A stretch of DNA of 64,000 bases, from the NCBI RefSeq assembly GCF_002441695.1, contig NZ_JXJW01000002.1:1-64000 (forward strand), written 5' to 3'. The translations under genes and the position numbers were made by a program. The DNA comes from Pseudolactococcus piscium (GTDB lineage: Bacteria; Bacillota; Bacilli; Lactobacillales; Streptococcaceae). Under the pieces are notes generated by a model, which made no database searches, was not told the origin of the DNA, and worked only from the letters and a program-made list of their open reading frames with translations. Positions 34,657-43,707 of this stretch are shown in pieces; within the stretch, counting starts at the first letter, position 1, and every line of letters begins with the position of its first letter.

Positions 34657-34704
34657 TTGGCATAGACCAATTATTTTGTTATAATGAGACTAAAGCGGTT
34701 ACAA
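34657..34704 (+). promoter_or_regulatory. Promoter and cre-like box of the MupG-like gene
   Basis: TTGGCA (34657-34662), 17-nt spacer, TATAAT (34680-34685), then CTAAAGCGGTTACAA (34690-34704), read on the other strand as TTGTAACCGCTTTAG, a cre-like element at the start of transcription. CcpA bound there should block initiation when preferred sugars are present. The 305-nt gap 34529-34833 holds only this and the terminator. Confidence 0.75.
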
Positions 34705-34833
34705 TCAAGCTACTTAACTGCGTAAGGTCATCGATAAGCTAATGGTTTGATCTTATGCAGCAGGGGATTGATTCGTTTTATAGCAAATGAAACTAAAGTA
34801 ATGTGGCGACCATCGCCTGACAGGAGCACAAAC

Positions 34834-35928
34834 ATGGGAAAACTTGGTATTTCTATTTATCCAGAACGTAGTACATTTGAAGCAGATAAGGCTTATCTTG
34901 ACTTGGCACATCAATATGGCTTTAAACGTGTGTTTACAAGCCTATTAGAGATTAATGGTGATAAAGATGAAGTGATTGCTGGTTTTAAAAAACCGGTGGA
35001 CTACGCCAATTCACTTGGCATGGAGGTCATGGTGGATATTAATCCAGGCCTTTTCAAACAGCTTGGTGTGTCTTATGATGACTTATCATTTTTCCATGAT
35101 ATGGGCGCAGATGGTATTCGGCTAGACTTAGGGTTCACTGGTGCTGAGGAAGCTAAAATGACACGAAATGCTTATGGCATTAAAGTTGAAATTAACATGA
35201 GTCAGGGGACTGATTATGTTGATAATATCATGAGCTACTCACCCAATCCAGATAATCTACTTGGCAGTCATAACTTTTATCCCATGCGTTACTCAGGTTT
35301 AGCGCTAGATCATTTTATCAGCTGTACGAAGAAGTTCAATAAATACAACTTGAACACCATGGCCTTTGTTAATTCCCACGATGCAACGTTTGGTCCTTGG
35401 CCTTATAATGATGGTCTTGCGAGTCTAGAATTGCATCGCGACCTATCAATCGAGACACAAGTCAAACATATGAAATTACTAGGTGGCATTAATGACATCA
35501 CGATTGGGAATGCCTATGCTAGTGAGGACGAACTTCGTGCCATGAGTCTAGCCTTTTTCGCACCTGAGCCAGTGATTAAGATCGTACCTAGTGAGACGAT
35601 AACAGAAAACGAACGACTCGTTTTATTTGAAAGTGCACACAGTTACAGAGGCGATCGCAGTGCGTACATCTTGCGTTCTACAATGACACGTGTCTGGCAT
35701 AAAGATAAGGCGTTTCCAGCACATGATACAAAAGATATTCACCGTGGTGATATCCTAATTGGGAATGTTAATTTTGGTCAATATAAAGGGGAAACACAGA
35801 TTGCCCTTAAGGATATGCCAAATCAGGGTCAAATTAATGTGGTCGGCCGTATCTCTGATGCTGAACTTTTATTGTTAGACTATATCAAGCCATGGAGTGG
35901 GTTTACTTTTGAATCAGTTACAAAATAA
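34834..35928 (+). CDS. mupG: MupG-family (DUF871) 6-phospho-muramidase-like protein
   Basis: 364 residues from ATG 34834 (CAGGAG upstream); the open frame from 34747 lacks a ribosome site. TIM-barrel protein with KLGISIYPERSTFEADKAYL at the start and characteristic TSLLEING, VMVDINP, ADGIRLDLGF, NSHDATFGP segments; this matches DUF871/MupG, shown in staphylococci to cut phospho-MurNAc-GlcNAc in cell-wall recycling. Cytosolic. The cre box supports a carbon-regulated recycling role. No muramic acid PTS or etherase is adjacent. Confidence 0.85.
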   Translation: MGKLGISIYPERSTFEADKAYLDLAHQYGFKRVFTSLLEINGDKDEVIAGFKKPVDYANSLGMEVMVDINPGLFKQLGVSYDDLSFFHDMGADGIRLDLGFTGAEEAKMTRNAYGIKVEINMSQGTDYVDNIMSYSPNPDNLLGSHNFYPMRYSGLALDHFISCTKKFNKYNLNTMAFVNSHDATFGPWPYNDGLASLELHRDLSIETQVKHMKLLGGINDITIGNAYASEDELRAMSLAFFAPEPVIKIVPSETITENERLVLFESAHSYRGDRSAYILRSTMTRVWHKDKAFPAHDTKDIHRGDILIGNVNFGQYKGETQIALKDMPNQGQINVVGRISDAELLLLDYIKPWSGFTFESVTK

Positions 35929-35948
35929 GGGGTGAGCATTACCTAATG

Positions 35949-35977
35949 AATAAAATCCTGATGGGTTTTATTTTTTT
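35949..35977 (+). terminator. Terminator after mupG
   Basis: AATAAAATCC/GGGTTTTATT (one G-T pair), loop TGAT, T-run. Confidence 0.85.
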
Positions 35978-36021
35978 GATTACCGTCATAATCTTTTGTG
36001 AAGATGATGTGCCATTTACTA

Positions 36022-36030
36022 TGATAGAAT
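36022..36030 (+). promoter_or_regulatory. Extended -10 promoter of the amino acid importer
   Basis: TGATAGAAT; no clear -35 at 17-18 nt. Confidence 0.5.
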
Positions 36031-36061
36031 GAGATAACATCAAAAAGGAGCGCTAATCATA

Positions 36062-36919
36062 ATGAAAACATATAAAAAAATTGGCTTGTCAGTTTTAGCA
36101 TTGAGCACGATCATCGCCTTACAAGCTTGTGGGCAGTCTGCTACTAAATCGACTGATACAGCATCAAAGTCAGAACAAACGACGATAACAGTAGCGACTG
36201 ATGCGGATACAAAACCTTTTACTTATTCAGAAGATGGCAAGGCAACAGGATACGATGTAGAGGTGGCAAGAGCTGTTTTTAAAGAGCTGCCTGAATACAA
36301 GCTTAAAGTAGAGATCACGGATTTTGACAGTGTGGTTGCAGGCGTTGACTCTGGCCGCTATCAACTGGGGGCAAATGATGTGGGCTGGAAAAAAGAACGT
36401 GCTGAAAAATATTATTTCTCTGCGCCGCTATCAAAATCAAATAACGCGGTCGCAGTTAAATCAGCTTTAAAAGTTAATGGATTCAAAGATTTAGCAGGTA
36501 AGTCAACAGAAGTGTTACCATCAGCAAACTTTACGACGACCTTAAAGGCCTATAATGATGCAAATCCAGATAAAGCAAGTCAGTTAAACTATGTAGATGG
36601 GAACTATCCAATTGCGAGTAGGTTATCGGATGTTGATTCTGGAAAAATTGATTTCATCTTATACGATGCTATCTCACTCAAAACAATTTTAAAAGATAAG
36701 GGCTTGTCTGATCTTAAGGTCGTTAATATTAAATCAGATACAGTAGATGCGCATGATGGCCTGGAATATTTCATCTTTACTAAAGATGAAGCAGGTAAGA
36801 AATTACAAGGAAAAGTTGATAAAGTATTGAAAAAATTGCAAGCAAATGGTAAACTCAAAGAACTATCAGAAAAATATTTTGGTGGAGACTTTGTACCATC
36901 AGCGGACTATTATAAATAA
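36062..36919 (+). CDS. Amino acid ABC transporter substrate-binding lipoprotein
   Basis: 285 residues. Lipoprotein signal with lipobox IALQAC (Cys at about 23). Then a family 3 solute-binding domain (ITVATDADTKPFTYSEDGKATGYDVEVARAVFK, GRYQLGANDVGWKKERAEKYYFSAPL). Periplasmic-type binding protein anchored outside, most similar in pattern to polar amino acid or cystine binders. Feeds the permease and ATPase that follow. Confidence 0.9.
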   Translation: MKTYKKIGLSVLALSTIIALQACGQSATKSTDTASKSEQTTITVATDADTKPFTYSEDGKATGYDVEVARAVFKELPEYKLKVEITDFDSVVAGVDSGRYQLGANDVGWKKERAEKYYFSAPLSKSNNAVAVKSALKVNGFKDLAGKSTEVLPSANFTTTLKAYNDANPDKASQLNYVDGNYPIASRLSDVDSGKIDFILYDAISLKTILKDKGLSDLKVVNIKSDTVDAHDGLEYFIFTKDEAGKKLQGKVDKVLKKLQANGKLKELSEKYFGGDFVPSADYYK

Positions 36920-37014
36920 CCTTTATGCTGGGGACAGGATGCTGTCCTATCAGATTTGTAAGCTATAGTTAGCAGTTAATCCGTCACAGCAGAATAGAAA
37001 GTTTTGATATCATC

Positions 37015-37908
37015 ATGAAAAAAGCGACAAAAATTGCATTAGCCATATTAGCAATCATTATTATTGTGATTGCTTTTGTCAGTTTCACAGTAAAGGGAGC
37101 TTATACCTTTACCGATTTTTGGACCATGTTCTTTGATAAAATTTTTAATTGGCAAGCCTTTGTTCAAGCCTTTAAACCGATTATTGGGCGCGTGCCGACG
37201 TCATTTATCATCACCTTGGTTGCTATGATCATTGGCTTAGTGCTAGGGCTATTTTTAGCACTGATTAAGATCAATAAAATCCCAGTATTAAATCAAATCA
37301 GACTTGTCTTCGTCAGTTTTATTCGTGGGACGCCTATTTATGTGCAACTCTTGCTGACTTATACAGGTATTCCATTGATCCTTAAGGCTGTAAACCTCAA
37401 CTATGGGACGACCTATACTATCAATGACATCTCGCCCATGCTTTTTGTTATTTTAACTTTTGCTTTTAATGAAGCGGCCTATAATTCTGAAACAATTCGT
37501 GCTGCGATCGAGTCAGTAGATGTTGGACAGATTGAGGCGGCTAAATCTTTAGGGATGACAAATAGCCAGGTCTTTTGGCGCGTGACACTGCCAGAAGCCG
37601 CAACCGTCGCAGTTGCACCTCTGGGAAATTCCTTGATGGGTCTTTTGAAGGGGACATCACTTGCCTTCGTAGCTGGGGTGATCGAAATGACAGCAGAAGC
37701 CAAGATATTTGGTGGGTCAAACTTTCGTATCTTTGAGAGTTACCTAGCAGTAGCCTTGGTCTACTGGGCAATTAACTTTGTTTTTGAAAATCTAATTAGA
37801 CTTTTAGAGAAAAAATTACAAATCACACCGAAGAAAAAACGCAAAAATGACTTGATTCAGACAGGCAATCCTTTTGACCACGGGATGTCTACAGGAGGTA
37901 ACGTATGA
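37015..37908 (+). CDS. Polar amino acid ABC transporter permease
   Basis: 297 residues. HisM/GlnP-type permease with an extra N-terminal membrane segment (about 6-28). The core has the EAA loop: FNEAAYNSETIRAAIESVDVGQIEAAKSLGMTNSQVFWRVTLPEA. It overlaps the ATPase start by 4 nt (ATGA type). Forms a homodimeric channel with the ATPase. The usual length of these permeases is 220-240; this one is longer at both ends. Confidence 0.92.
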   Translation: MKKATKIALAILAIIIIVIAFVSFTVKGAYTFTDFWTMFFDKIFNWQAFVQAFKPIIGRVPTSFIITLVAMIIGLVLGLFLALIKINKIPVLNQIRLVFVSFIRGTPIYVQLLLTYTGIPLILKAVNLNYGTTYTINDISPMLFVILTFAFNEAAYNSETIRAAIESVDVGQIEAAKSLGMTNSQVFWRVTLPEAATVAVAPLGNSLMGLLKGTSLAFVAGVIEMTAEAKIFGGSNFRIFESYLAVALVYWAINFVFENLIRLLEKKLQITPKKKRKNDLIQTGNPFDHGMSTGGNV

Positions 37909-38666
37909 CAATCAAACTTTCAAATTTATCGAAAAAATTTGGTGATACGGTTGTGTTGGATGATGTATCCTTAACTGTTAATCCTGGTGATGTGGTAGCG
38001 CTAATCGGTGCATCTGGTGCAGGTAAATCAACTTTTCTAAGATCGATCAACTATCTTGAAGCACCAGATTCAGGCCGTATTCAGATAGATGATTTGGATC
38101 TGGACTATGCGACAATCAGCAAAAATGATGTTTTGGCACTGCGCCGCAAGACAGCCATGGTCTTTCAGCAGTTTAATCTCTTTGAGCGGCGAACAGCGCT
38201 TGAAAATGTGATGGAAGGGCTGATCCAGGTTAAAAAAATGGATAAGCCATCCGCAATTAAAGTCGCAACTCAAGCCTTACATAATGTAGGACTATCAGAT
38301 CGCATGGATTACTACCCTAAGTTTTTATCAGGTGGTCAAAAACAACGTGTCGGTATTGCTCGTGCACTTGCTATGAATCCCGAACTATTATTACTTGATG
38401 AGCCAACATCAGCACTTGATCCAGAACTTGTCGGAGAAGTGCAGGCATCTATCGTCGATGCAGCAAAATCAGGACAGACGATGATTATCGTTAGCCACGA
38501 GATGGATTTTGTTTATAATGTCGCGACAAAGGTTATTTTTCTTGAACAGGGGAAAATTATAGAATCAGGGACACCAGAAGATGTTTTCTATGCGCCTAAG
38601 CAGGTAAGAACAAAAGCTTTCTTAGCAAGACATACAAAAAATCTCGAAATGGGGAGTTTTCTTTAA
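37905..38666 (+). CDS. Polar amino acid ABC transporter ATP-binding protein
   Basis: 253 residues. Walker A GASGAGKSTF, Q-loop VFQQFNLFERRTALENV, signature LSGGQKQRVGIARALA, Walker [16 protein letters not shown]-loop SHEMDF. GlnQ/HisP family that powers the preceding permease. Start overlaps the permease by 4 nt. Ends in TAATG with the next small gene. Confidence 0.95.
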   Translation: MTIKLSNLSKKFGDTVVLDDVSLTVNPGDVVALIGASGAGKSTFLRSINYLEAPDSGRIQIDDLDLDYATISKNDVLALRRKTAMVFQQFNLFERRTALENVMEGLIQVKKMDKPSAIKVATQALHNVGLSDRMDYYPKFLSGGQKQRVGIARALAMNPELLLLDEPTSALDPELVGEVQASIVDAAKSGQTMIIVSHEMDFVYNVATKVIFLEQGKIIESGTPEDVFYAPKQVRTKAFLARHTKNLEMGSFL

Positions 38667-38890
38667 TGCAAGTTATTCTAGCCTTTTATCTGGAGTCACT
38701 CTTGATATCAGCCATTATCGTTGGTATCACCAGTGGCTTATATCTGATGGGTGTCATTTCACGAAATTATGATAAACCTAGAACGGTACGTCAAAATAAA
38801 GTATTTGATATTTTGCTGATCGATATTTTGACAATACCTGTCTTAAGTTTTGCTGTCTTAGCCATATTGATTATTTTAAAATCTCGATGA
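38666..38890 (+). CDS. DUF4059 membrane protein (74 aa)
   Basis: Starts at the A of the previous TAA stop. Two membrane segments (ILAFYLESLLISAIIVGITSGLYLM and DILTIPVLSFAVLAILIIL) and a short central loop (RNYDKPRTVRQNK). This is the DUF4059 family, which in streptococci sits beside trxB. Function unknown; the overlap with the transporter ATPase means co-translation with it. Confidence 0.85.
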   Translation: MQVILAFYLESLLISAIIVGITSGLYLMGVISRNYDKPRTVRQNKVFDILLIDILTIPVLSFAVLAILIILKSR

Positions 38891-39008
38891 TCTTAGCAAG
38901 TTACGACCTTAAAAACCCTCATATATAAGACAAAAAAAGATGGTAAGCCTTATTTAAGAAAAAAAAGATAGTTTCAGTTATAATGGAACTATTCTTTTAT
39001 TTAGTTGA

Positions 39009-39017
39009 TGATATAAT
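39009..39017 (+). promoter_or_regulatory. trxB extended -10
   Basis: TGATATAAT before trxB; a second TATAAT lies at about 38977. -35 poor for both. Confidence 0.5.
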
Positions 39018-39051
39018 TCATTAGCTGTAAAACAAAAAGCGAGGAAATGAA

Positions 39052-39975
39052 ATGAGTTTATATGATACAATCGTCATCGGTGCTGGCCCTGGCGGCATGA
39101 CTGCAGCTATGTACGCTGCACGTAGCGAACTTAAAGTATTGTTACTAGAACGTGGTGCGCCCGGTGGGCAAATGAACAACACCGCTGAAATCGAAAATTA
39201 TCCAGGGTTCACGTCTATCATGGGACCGGACTTGTCCATGAAAATGTATGAACCACTTGATGGACTAGGTGTTGAGAATGCCTATGGTATCGTTCAAACT
39301 GTCACTGTTAATGCAGATGGCACAAAAAAAGTGACGGTAGAAGATGGCGAGTTTGATGCCAAGACAGTCATCATCGCCACAGGTGCTAACCATCGTCATC
39401 TAGATGTACCTGGTGAAGAGGCCTATGGCTCACGTGGTGTCTCTTACTGTGCTGTCTGCGATGGTGCTTTCTTCCGAGACCAGGATATTTTAGTTGTCGG
39501 TGGTGGAGATTCAGCTGTAGAAGAAGCTTTATTCTTAACACGATTTGGTAAATCAGTCACGATTTTACATCGTCGTGACGAACTACGTGCTCAAAAAATT
39601 ATTCAAGAACGTGCCTTTGCAAATGATAAAATTTCTTTCATCTGGGATTCAGCTGTTGAAGAAGTTTTAGGCAATGACATTAAAATTACAGGCGTTAAAA
39701 TCAAAAACCTGAAAACAGGTGAAATCACGACTCAAGCATTTGGTGGCCTATTTATCTATGTTGGTCTTGATCCAATGACTGAAACGGTTAAAGATTTAGG
39801 GATTACAGATGACGCTGGCTGGATCGTAACAGATCACGAGATGGCAACCAAAGTACCAGGCGTCTTTGCTATAGGTGATGTTCGTCAAAAAGACTTGCGT
39901 CAAATTACTACTGCTGTTGGAGATGGTGCGATTGCTGGTCAAGGTGTTTATCAATATATCGTTGATCATGCCTAA
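39052..39975 (+). CDS. trxB: Thioredoxin reductase
   Basis: 307 residues. FAD fold (IVIGAGPGGMTAAMYAARS), NADPH fold (ILVVGGGDSAVEEALFLTRFG), and redox-active CAVC (Cys133-Cys136). C-terminal GDVRQKDLRQITTAVGDGAI completes the flavin motif. Reduces thioredoxin with NADPH in the cytosol. GCGAGGA upstream of ATG 39052. Single gene with its own terminator. Confidence 0.97.
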   Translation: MSLYDTIVIGAGPGGMTAAMYAARSELKVLLLERGAPGGQMNNTAEIENYPGFTSIMGPDLSMKMYEPLDGLGVENAYGIVQTVTVNADGTKKVTVEDGEFDAKTVIIATGANHRHLDVPGEEAYGSRGVSYCAVCDGAFFRDQDILVVGGGDSAVEEALFLTRFGKSVTILHRRDELRAQKIIQERAFANDKISFIWDSAVEEVLGNDIKITGVKIKNLKTGEITTQAFGGLFIYVGLDPMTETVKDLGITDDAGWIVTDHEMATKVPGVFAIGDVRQKDLRQITTAVGDGAIAGQGVYQYIVDHA

Positions 39976-39982
39976 TTTTTCA

Positions 39983-40007
39983 AAAGAACCGAGAGGTTCT
40001 TTTTCTT
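39983..40007 (+). terminator. trxB terminator
   Basis: AAAGAACC (39983-39990)/GGTTCTTT (39995-40002), loop GAGA, T-run. Confidence 0.9.
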
Positions 40008-40011
40008 ATAT

Positions 40012-40041
40012 TTAGCAAAATTTTGATTTTTATGATATAAT
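40012..40041 (+). promoter_or_regulatory. secG promoter
   Basis: TTAGCA (40012-40017), 18-nt spacer, TATAAT (40036-40041) with TG at -14. Leader of about 140 nt. Confidence 0.6.
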
Positions 40042-40190
40042 CAAAGGACAATGGTTGTTTTTAAGATTAATTGTTAGACCGTCTATAAAAATGCTTTTGG
40101 TGCATGCTATAGATATGCTTAAGCAGCCTTACGGTATCCCGTATACCAAATGAAACATACCTAAACAGATACTGTAGAAAGTCGGAAAAG

Positions 40191-40439
40191 ATGATAAAAG
40201 TTATTTATGATATTTTAATCGCAGTTTTGCTCGTATTGTCAGCGATCTTGATTGTGGCGATTATGATTCAACCCTCTAAGCAAGACACGGCAGCAAGTGC
40301 CTTTACTGGTGGTGGAGATGAATTATTTGAGCGTAGAAAAGCACGTGGTTTTGAAGCGGTTATGCAACGCTTTACTGGTGTCATGATTGGTCTTTGGTTA
40401 CTCGTTGGGTTTGCACTCGTTGTATTATCTACCAGATGA
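40191..40439 (+). CDS. secG: Preprotein translocase subunit SecG
   Basis: 82 residues. Two membrane segments (ILIAVLLVLSAILIVAIMI and FTGVMIGLWLLVGFALVVLST) joined by a loop with QPSKQDTAASAFTGGGDELFERRKARG, typical of SecG. Stabilises SecYEG in protein export. Start ATG 40191 without a strong ribosome site. Gene order secG-rnr-smpB is a classic Gram-positive set. Confidence 0.9.
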   Translation: MIKVIYDILIAVLLVLSAILIVAIMIQPSKQDTAASAFTGGGDELFERRKARGFEAVMQRFTGVMIGLWLLVGFALVVLSTR

Positions 40440-40570
40440 TAGCAGGTGCCGCAAGTTTTACTTGATAACGTTTAGTGAGGCATAATAGGAGTGTCTAGGG
40501 CATTGCCATTAGCATCATCCTGTTTATAGCACGTTTTGAAGGTAAAAGTGGATAGGCGGTTATCCTAAAT

Positions 40571-40599
40571 AAAAGCTGGGATAATCTATCTCAGCTTTT
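40571..40599 (+). terminator. secG terminator
   Basis: AAAAGCTGGGAT (40571-40582)/ATCTCAGCTTTT (40588-40599), one G-T pair, loop of 5 nt. Partial read-through to rnr is likely in such sets. Confidence 0.8.
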
Positions 40600-40654
40600 T
40601 ATGCTTTTGTATAGCATCCTAAGTAAATAATCAGTTAAAAAATAGAAAGTATAT

Positions 40655-42952
40655 ATGAATTTAAATCAAAAAGTAACACAGTTTTTGGCAAATATGCCAT
40701 CAAAATCGATTTCACCAAAAATGTTGGCGACGAATTTAGGCTTGGCAGATGATGCAGAAACCTATAAAAATTTGTTGAAGACGATTGCCCACCTAGAAGA
40801 AAGTAAGGCAATCGAAGTGACTGCTGGCGGCAACATCGCCCTACCACAACCAGAAGCAGCAGTAATTGAAGGCACTTTTTCGGCCAATCCTCGTGGCTTT
40901 GGCTTTGTAAGAGTTGGCGAAAATGAACCAGATGTATTCGTAAAACGTGGTAATACAAAATTTGCCATGAACGAAGATGTGGTAGAAGTTAAGGTCACAT
41001 CCCCTGCTAATCCGCTTAAAGGGAATGAAGCAGAAGGTAAAGTAGTTGCCATCAAAACACGAGCAGTGACAGGCTTGGTTGGTGAATTTTATGCCTTTAA
41101 TGAAGCAGAGAAACAAGATAGCGGCTCTTTGTTAGGCTATGTTGTCAATAAAAACAAAAAAATTCCCTTTAGAACAAACATCTCTAAAAAAGGCTTGCAT
41201 CCAGAAGTTGGGGATATCGTACGTGTTGATATTACCCACTATCCTGAGCGTGATTTCCCAGATGTCTTACAAGGCTTAGTTGTCGAGATTATCGGTAAAT
41301 CGACGGATACGGGGATTGATGTATTAGAAGTCCTTGAATCGATGGGCATTCCATCAGAATTTCCAGAGGATGTGATTGCGGAAGCAAATGCTGTACCAGA
41401 AGAAATCGCTGAAAAAGATATTATCGATCGCGTTGATTACCGTAATGAAATTACCTTTACGATCGATGGGGCAGATGCTAAGGACCTAGATGATGCTGTG
41501 CATATTAAAGCTTTGGCTAATGGCAACATTGAGCTTGGTGTGCATATCGCTGACGTCAGTTACTATGTACCAGAAGGCTCAGCGCTTGATAAGGAAGCCT
41601 TAAATCGTGGAACATCAACGTATGTGACAGACCGTGTCGTACCGATGCTACCTGAGCGTTTATCAAATGGTATTTGTTCACTAAATCCACGCGTTAACCG
41701 TTTTACACAGTCATGTGTCATGGAAATTAACGCCGATGGCCATGTGGTCAACTATAAAATTTCCCAATCTGTCATCAAAACAACTGAACGTATGACCTAT
41801 TCTGATGTCAATGAAATGATTGCAGGCAACCCAGAATTTTTAGAAAAATTTGCTAACATTTCTGAATCAGTGACGCAAATGGCTAAACTGCATGCTAATC
41901 TATTAGCGATGAGAGCCCGTCGTGGGTCTATCGACTTTGATACACAAGAATCGAAGATCATTGTTGACAAATTAGGTAAACCAATCGATATCTTAGTCCG
42001 CAAACGTGGTATTGCTGAGATGATGATCGAGTCGTTTATGCTGATTGCCAATGAAACAGTCGCTAGAAGCTTTGCAACACGCGAGTTACCGTTTATCTAT
42101 CGTGTCCACGAACATCCAAAGGCAGATAAATTAACACGCTTCATTGATTTTGCTTCAGTTTTTGGTATCCCACTACAAGGGACACCAGAGAAGATGGCTT
42201 CTAAAGATCTACAAGATTTCATGTTGAAAATCAAAGGTCAACCTGGTGAATTAGTCCTTGCGACGATGTTATTACGTTCGATGCAACAAGCACGTTATGA
42301 TGAAGATAACTTAGGCCATTTTGGCCTAGCTGCAGAATACTACACACATTTTACATCACCGATTCGACGTTATCCAGATTTACTCGTGCATCGGTTAATT
42401 CGTGCTGAGAGCAAACCAACAAGTGAAGTCATTGACCACTTTGAAGCGATTATTCCAGAAGTGGCACAACAAACATCATCACGTGAACGTCGTGCAATAG
42501 ATGCTGAACGTGCTGTTGAAGCGATGAAAAAAGCGGAATACATGGAAAGCTATGTCGGTACTGAATATGAGGTGACGATCTCATCCATCACGCGTTTTGG
42601 CTTCTTCGTATCCCTACCTAACACGATCGAAGGTCTCGTTCACATGTCTACGCTTGGTGATGATTTCTATAACTTCAATGAACGTGATTTAACACTCAAA
42701 GGCGAACGGACAGGAAAAGTCTTCCGTATGGGTCAACCGATTAAGGTTAAACTGATTAAATCAGATAAAATTACCGGCGATATTGACTTTGAACATGTTA
42801 ACAGTGAGTTAGATGTTGTAGAAGCTGTTGAAAAAGGCAGTAGAGGCGATCGTGGTGGACGTGATTCTCGGGACAAACGTCCAGACTGGAAGAAAAATAA
42901 AGATAAGAAACCTTTTTATAAGCAAGGTAGAAAATCTGACGGTAAGAAATAA
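40655..42952 (+). CDS. rnr: Ribonuclease R
   Basis: 765 residues. Cold-shock-like N-terminal domains (GFGFVRVGENEPDVFVKRGN), catalytic RNB domain with the acidic signature DGADAKDLDDAVHI, GVHIADVSYYVPEGSALDKEA and RRGSIDFDTQE; C-terminal S1 domain (ISSITRFGFFVSLPNTIEGLVH), then a basic Gly/Arg/Lys tail. Degrades structured RNA 3' to 5' and acts with SmpB-tmRNA in ribosome rescue, encoded next. Confidence 0.96.
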   Translation: MNLNQKVTQFLANMPSKSISPKMLATNLGLADDAETYKNLLKTIAHLEESKAIEVTAGGNIALPQPEAAVIEGTFSANPRGFGFVRVGENEPDVFVKRGNTKFAMNEDVVEVKVTSPANPLKGNEAEGKVVAIKTRAVTGLVGEFYAFNEAEKQDSGSLLGYVVNKNKKIPFRTNISKKGLHPEVGDIVRVDITHYPERDFPDVLQGLVVEIIGKSTDTGIDVLEVLESMGIPSEFPEDVIAEANAVPEEIAEKDIIDRVDYRNEITFTIDGADAKDLDDAVHIKALANGNIELGVHIADVSYYVPEGSALDKEALNRGTSTYVTDRVVPMLPERLSNGICSLNPRVNRFTQSCVMEINADGHVVNYKISQSVIKTTERMTYSDVNEMIAGNPEFLEKFANISESVTQMAKLHANLLAMRARRGSIDFDTQESKIIVDKLGKPIDILVRKRGIAEMMIESFMLIANETVARSFATRELPFIYRVHEHPKADKLTRFIDFASVFGIPLQGTPEKMASKDLQDFMLKIKGQPGELVLATMLLRSMQQARYDEDNLGHFGLAAEYYTHFTSPIRRYPDLLVHRLIRAESKPTSEVIDHFEAIIPEVAQQTSSRERRAIDAERAVEAMKKAEYMESYVGTEYEVTISSITRFGFFVSLPNTIEGLVHMSTLGDDFYNFNERDLTLKGERTGKVFRMGQPIKVKLIKSDKITGDIDFEHVNSELDVVEAVEKGSRGDRGGRDSRDKRPDWKKNKDKKPFYKQGRKSDGKK

Positions 42953-43053
42953 GCAAGCTGCTACAGGTTGCGCACACCTGCCATAGGGTTAATCTTTCTT
43001 ATCAGAGCGTTTATGAGTTATACAGATGACAGTAAAATAAGGAGTGGCCATAG

Positions 43054-43524
43054 ATGGTGAAAAATGTGATCCAGGATAATGTTGTGGCGCAAAATAAAAA
43101 AGCACACTATGATTATGAAATAATTGAAACGTTTGAGGCGGGAATCGTCTTAACTGGTACAGAAATCAAATCAGTTAGACGAGCAAGAATTAACATCCGT
43201 GATGGCTTTGCCCGTGTCCGAAATGGGGAAGTCTGGCTCAGTAATGTGCACATCTCGCCATTTGATGAAGGTAATATTTGGAATGCTGACCCAACGAGAA
43301 GTCGAAAACTCTTATTACATAAGAAGCAAATCAGCAAAATAGATGCAGAGATATCACAGGCTGGTATGAGTTTTGTACCCTTACGCGTCTACATTAAAGA
43401 TGGCTTTGCAAAAGTTTTGATGGGCCTTGCCAAAGGTAAGAAAAATTACGACAAGCGTGAAACAATCAAACGTAAAGAACAAAATCGTGATATTGCCAAG
43501 CAATTAAAAGCCTTTAATCGCTAA
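43054..43524 (+). CDS. smpB: SsrA-binding protein SmpB
   Basis: 156 residues. Conserved opening ([41 protein letters not shown]), [18 protein letters not shown] near the C-terminus. Binds tmRNA for trans-translation and quality control. ATG 43054 has AAGGAG upstream. The last part of the rnr-smpB pair. Confidence 0.97.
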   Translation: MVKNVIQDNVVAQNKKAHYDYEIIETFEAGIVLTGTEIKSVRRARINIRDGFARVRNGEVWLSNVHISPFDEGNIWNADPTRSRKLLLHKKQISKIDAEISQAGMSFVPLRVYIKDGFAKVLMGLAKGKKNYDKRETIKRKEQNRDIAKQLKAFNR

Positions 43525-43552
43525 TCGATATACAGGTGCAAATGAGATTTAC

Positions 43553-43585
43553 AACCACTAGTAGTGACTGACTAGTGGTTTTTTT
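43553..43585 (+). terminator. smpB terminator
   Basis: Perfect stem AACCACTAGT (43553-43562)/ACTAGTGGTT (43571-43580), 8-nt loop, T-run. Confidence 0.92.
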
Positions 43586-43623
43586 GTCTAGTTTTTGCTG
43601 TAATTGTCAATGTAAGACTTCGT

Positions 43624-43667
43624 AAATGTAAAAAACTATTTACATTTATTGGAAAATTGGTTATACT
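43624..43667 (+). promoter_or_regulatory. Promoter with operator-like palindrome before the iron/siderophore importer
   Basis: AAATGTAAA (43624-43632)/TTTACATTT (43639-43647), a perfect 9-bp inverted repeat with 6-nt centre. Its right arm includes the TTTACA -35 (43639-43644), and TATACT (43662-43667) is the -10 at 17-nt spacing. A repressor on the palindrome would block the promoter. It is not a standard Fur or ZurR/AdcR box that I recognise. Confidence 0.6.
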
Positions 43668-43707
43668 TAAATAGTTACATCATACAGATTATGAACTGAG
43701 GAGAGAT

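Noticed and set aside
43624-43647. Palindrome before the importer as a PHO box
   Set aside because: It contains TTTACA, but as an inverted repeat and not as 11-bp-spaced direct repeats, and the operon is of iron type.
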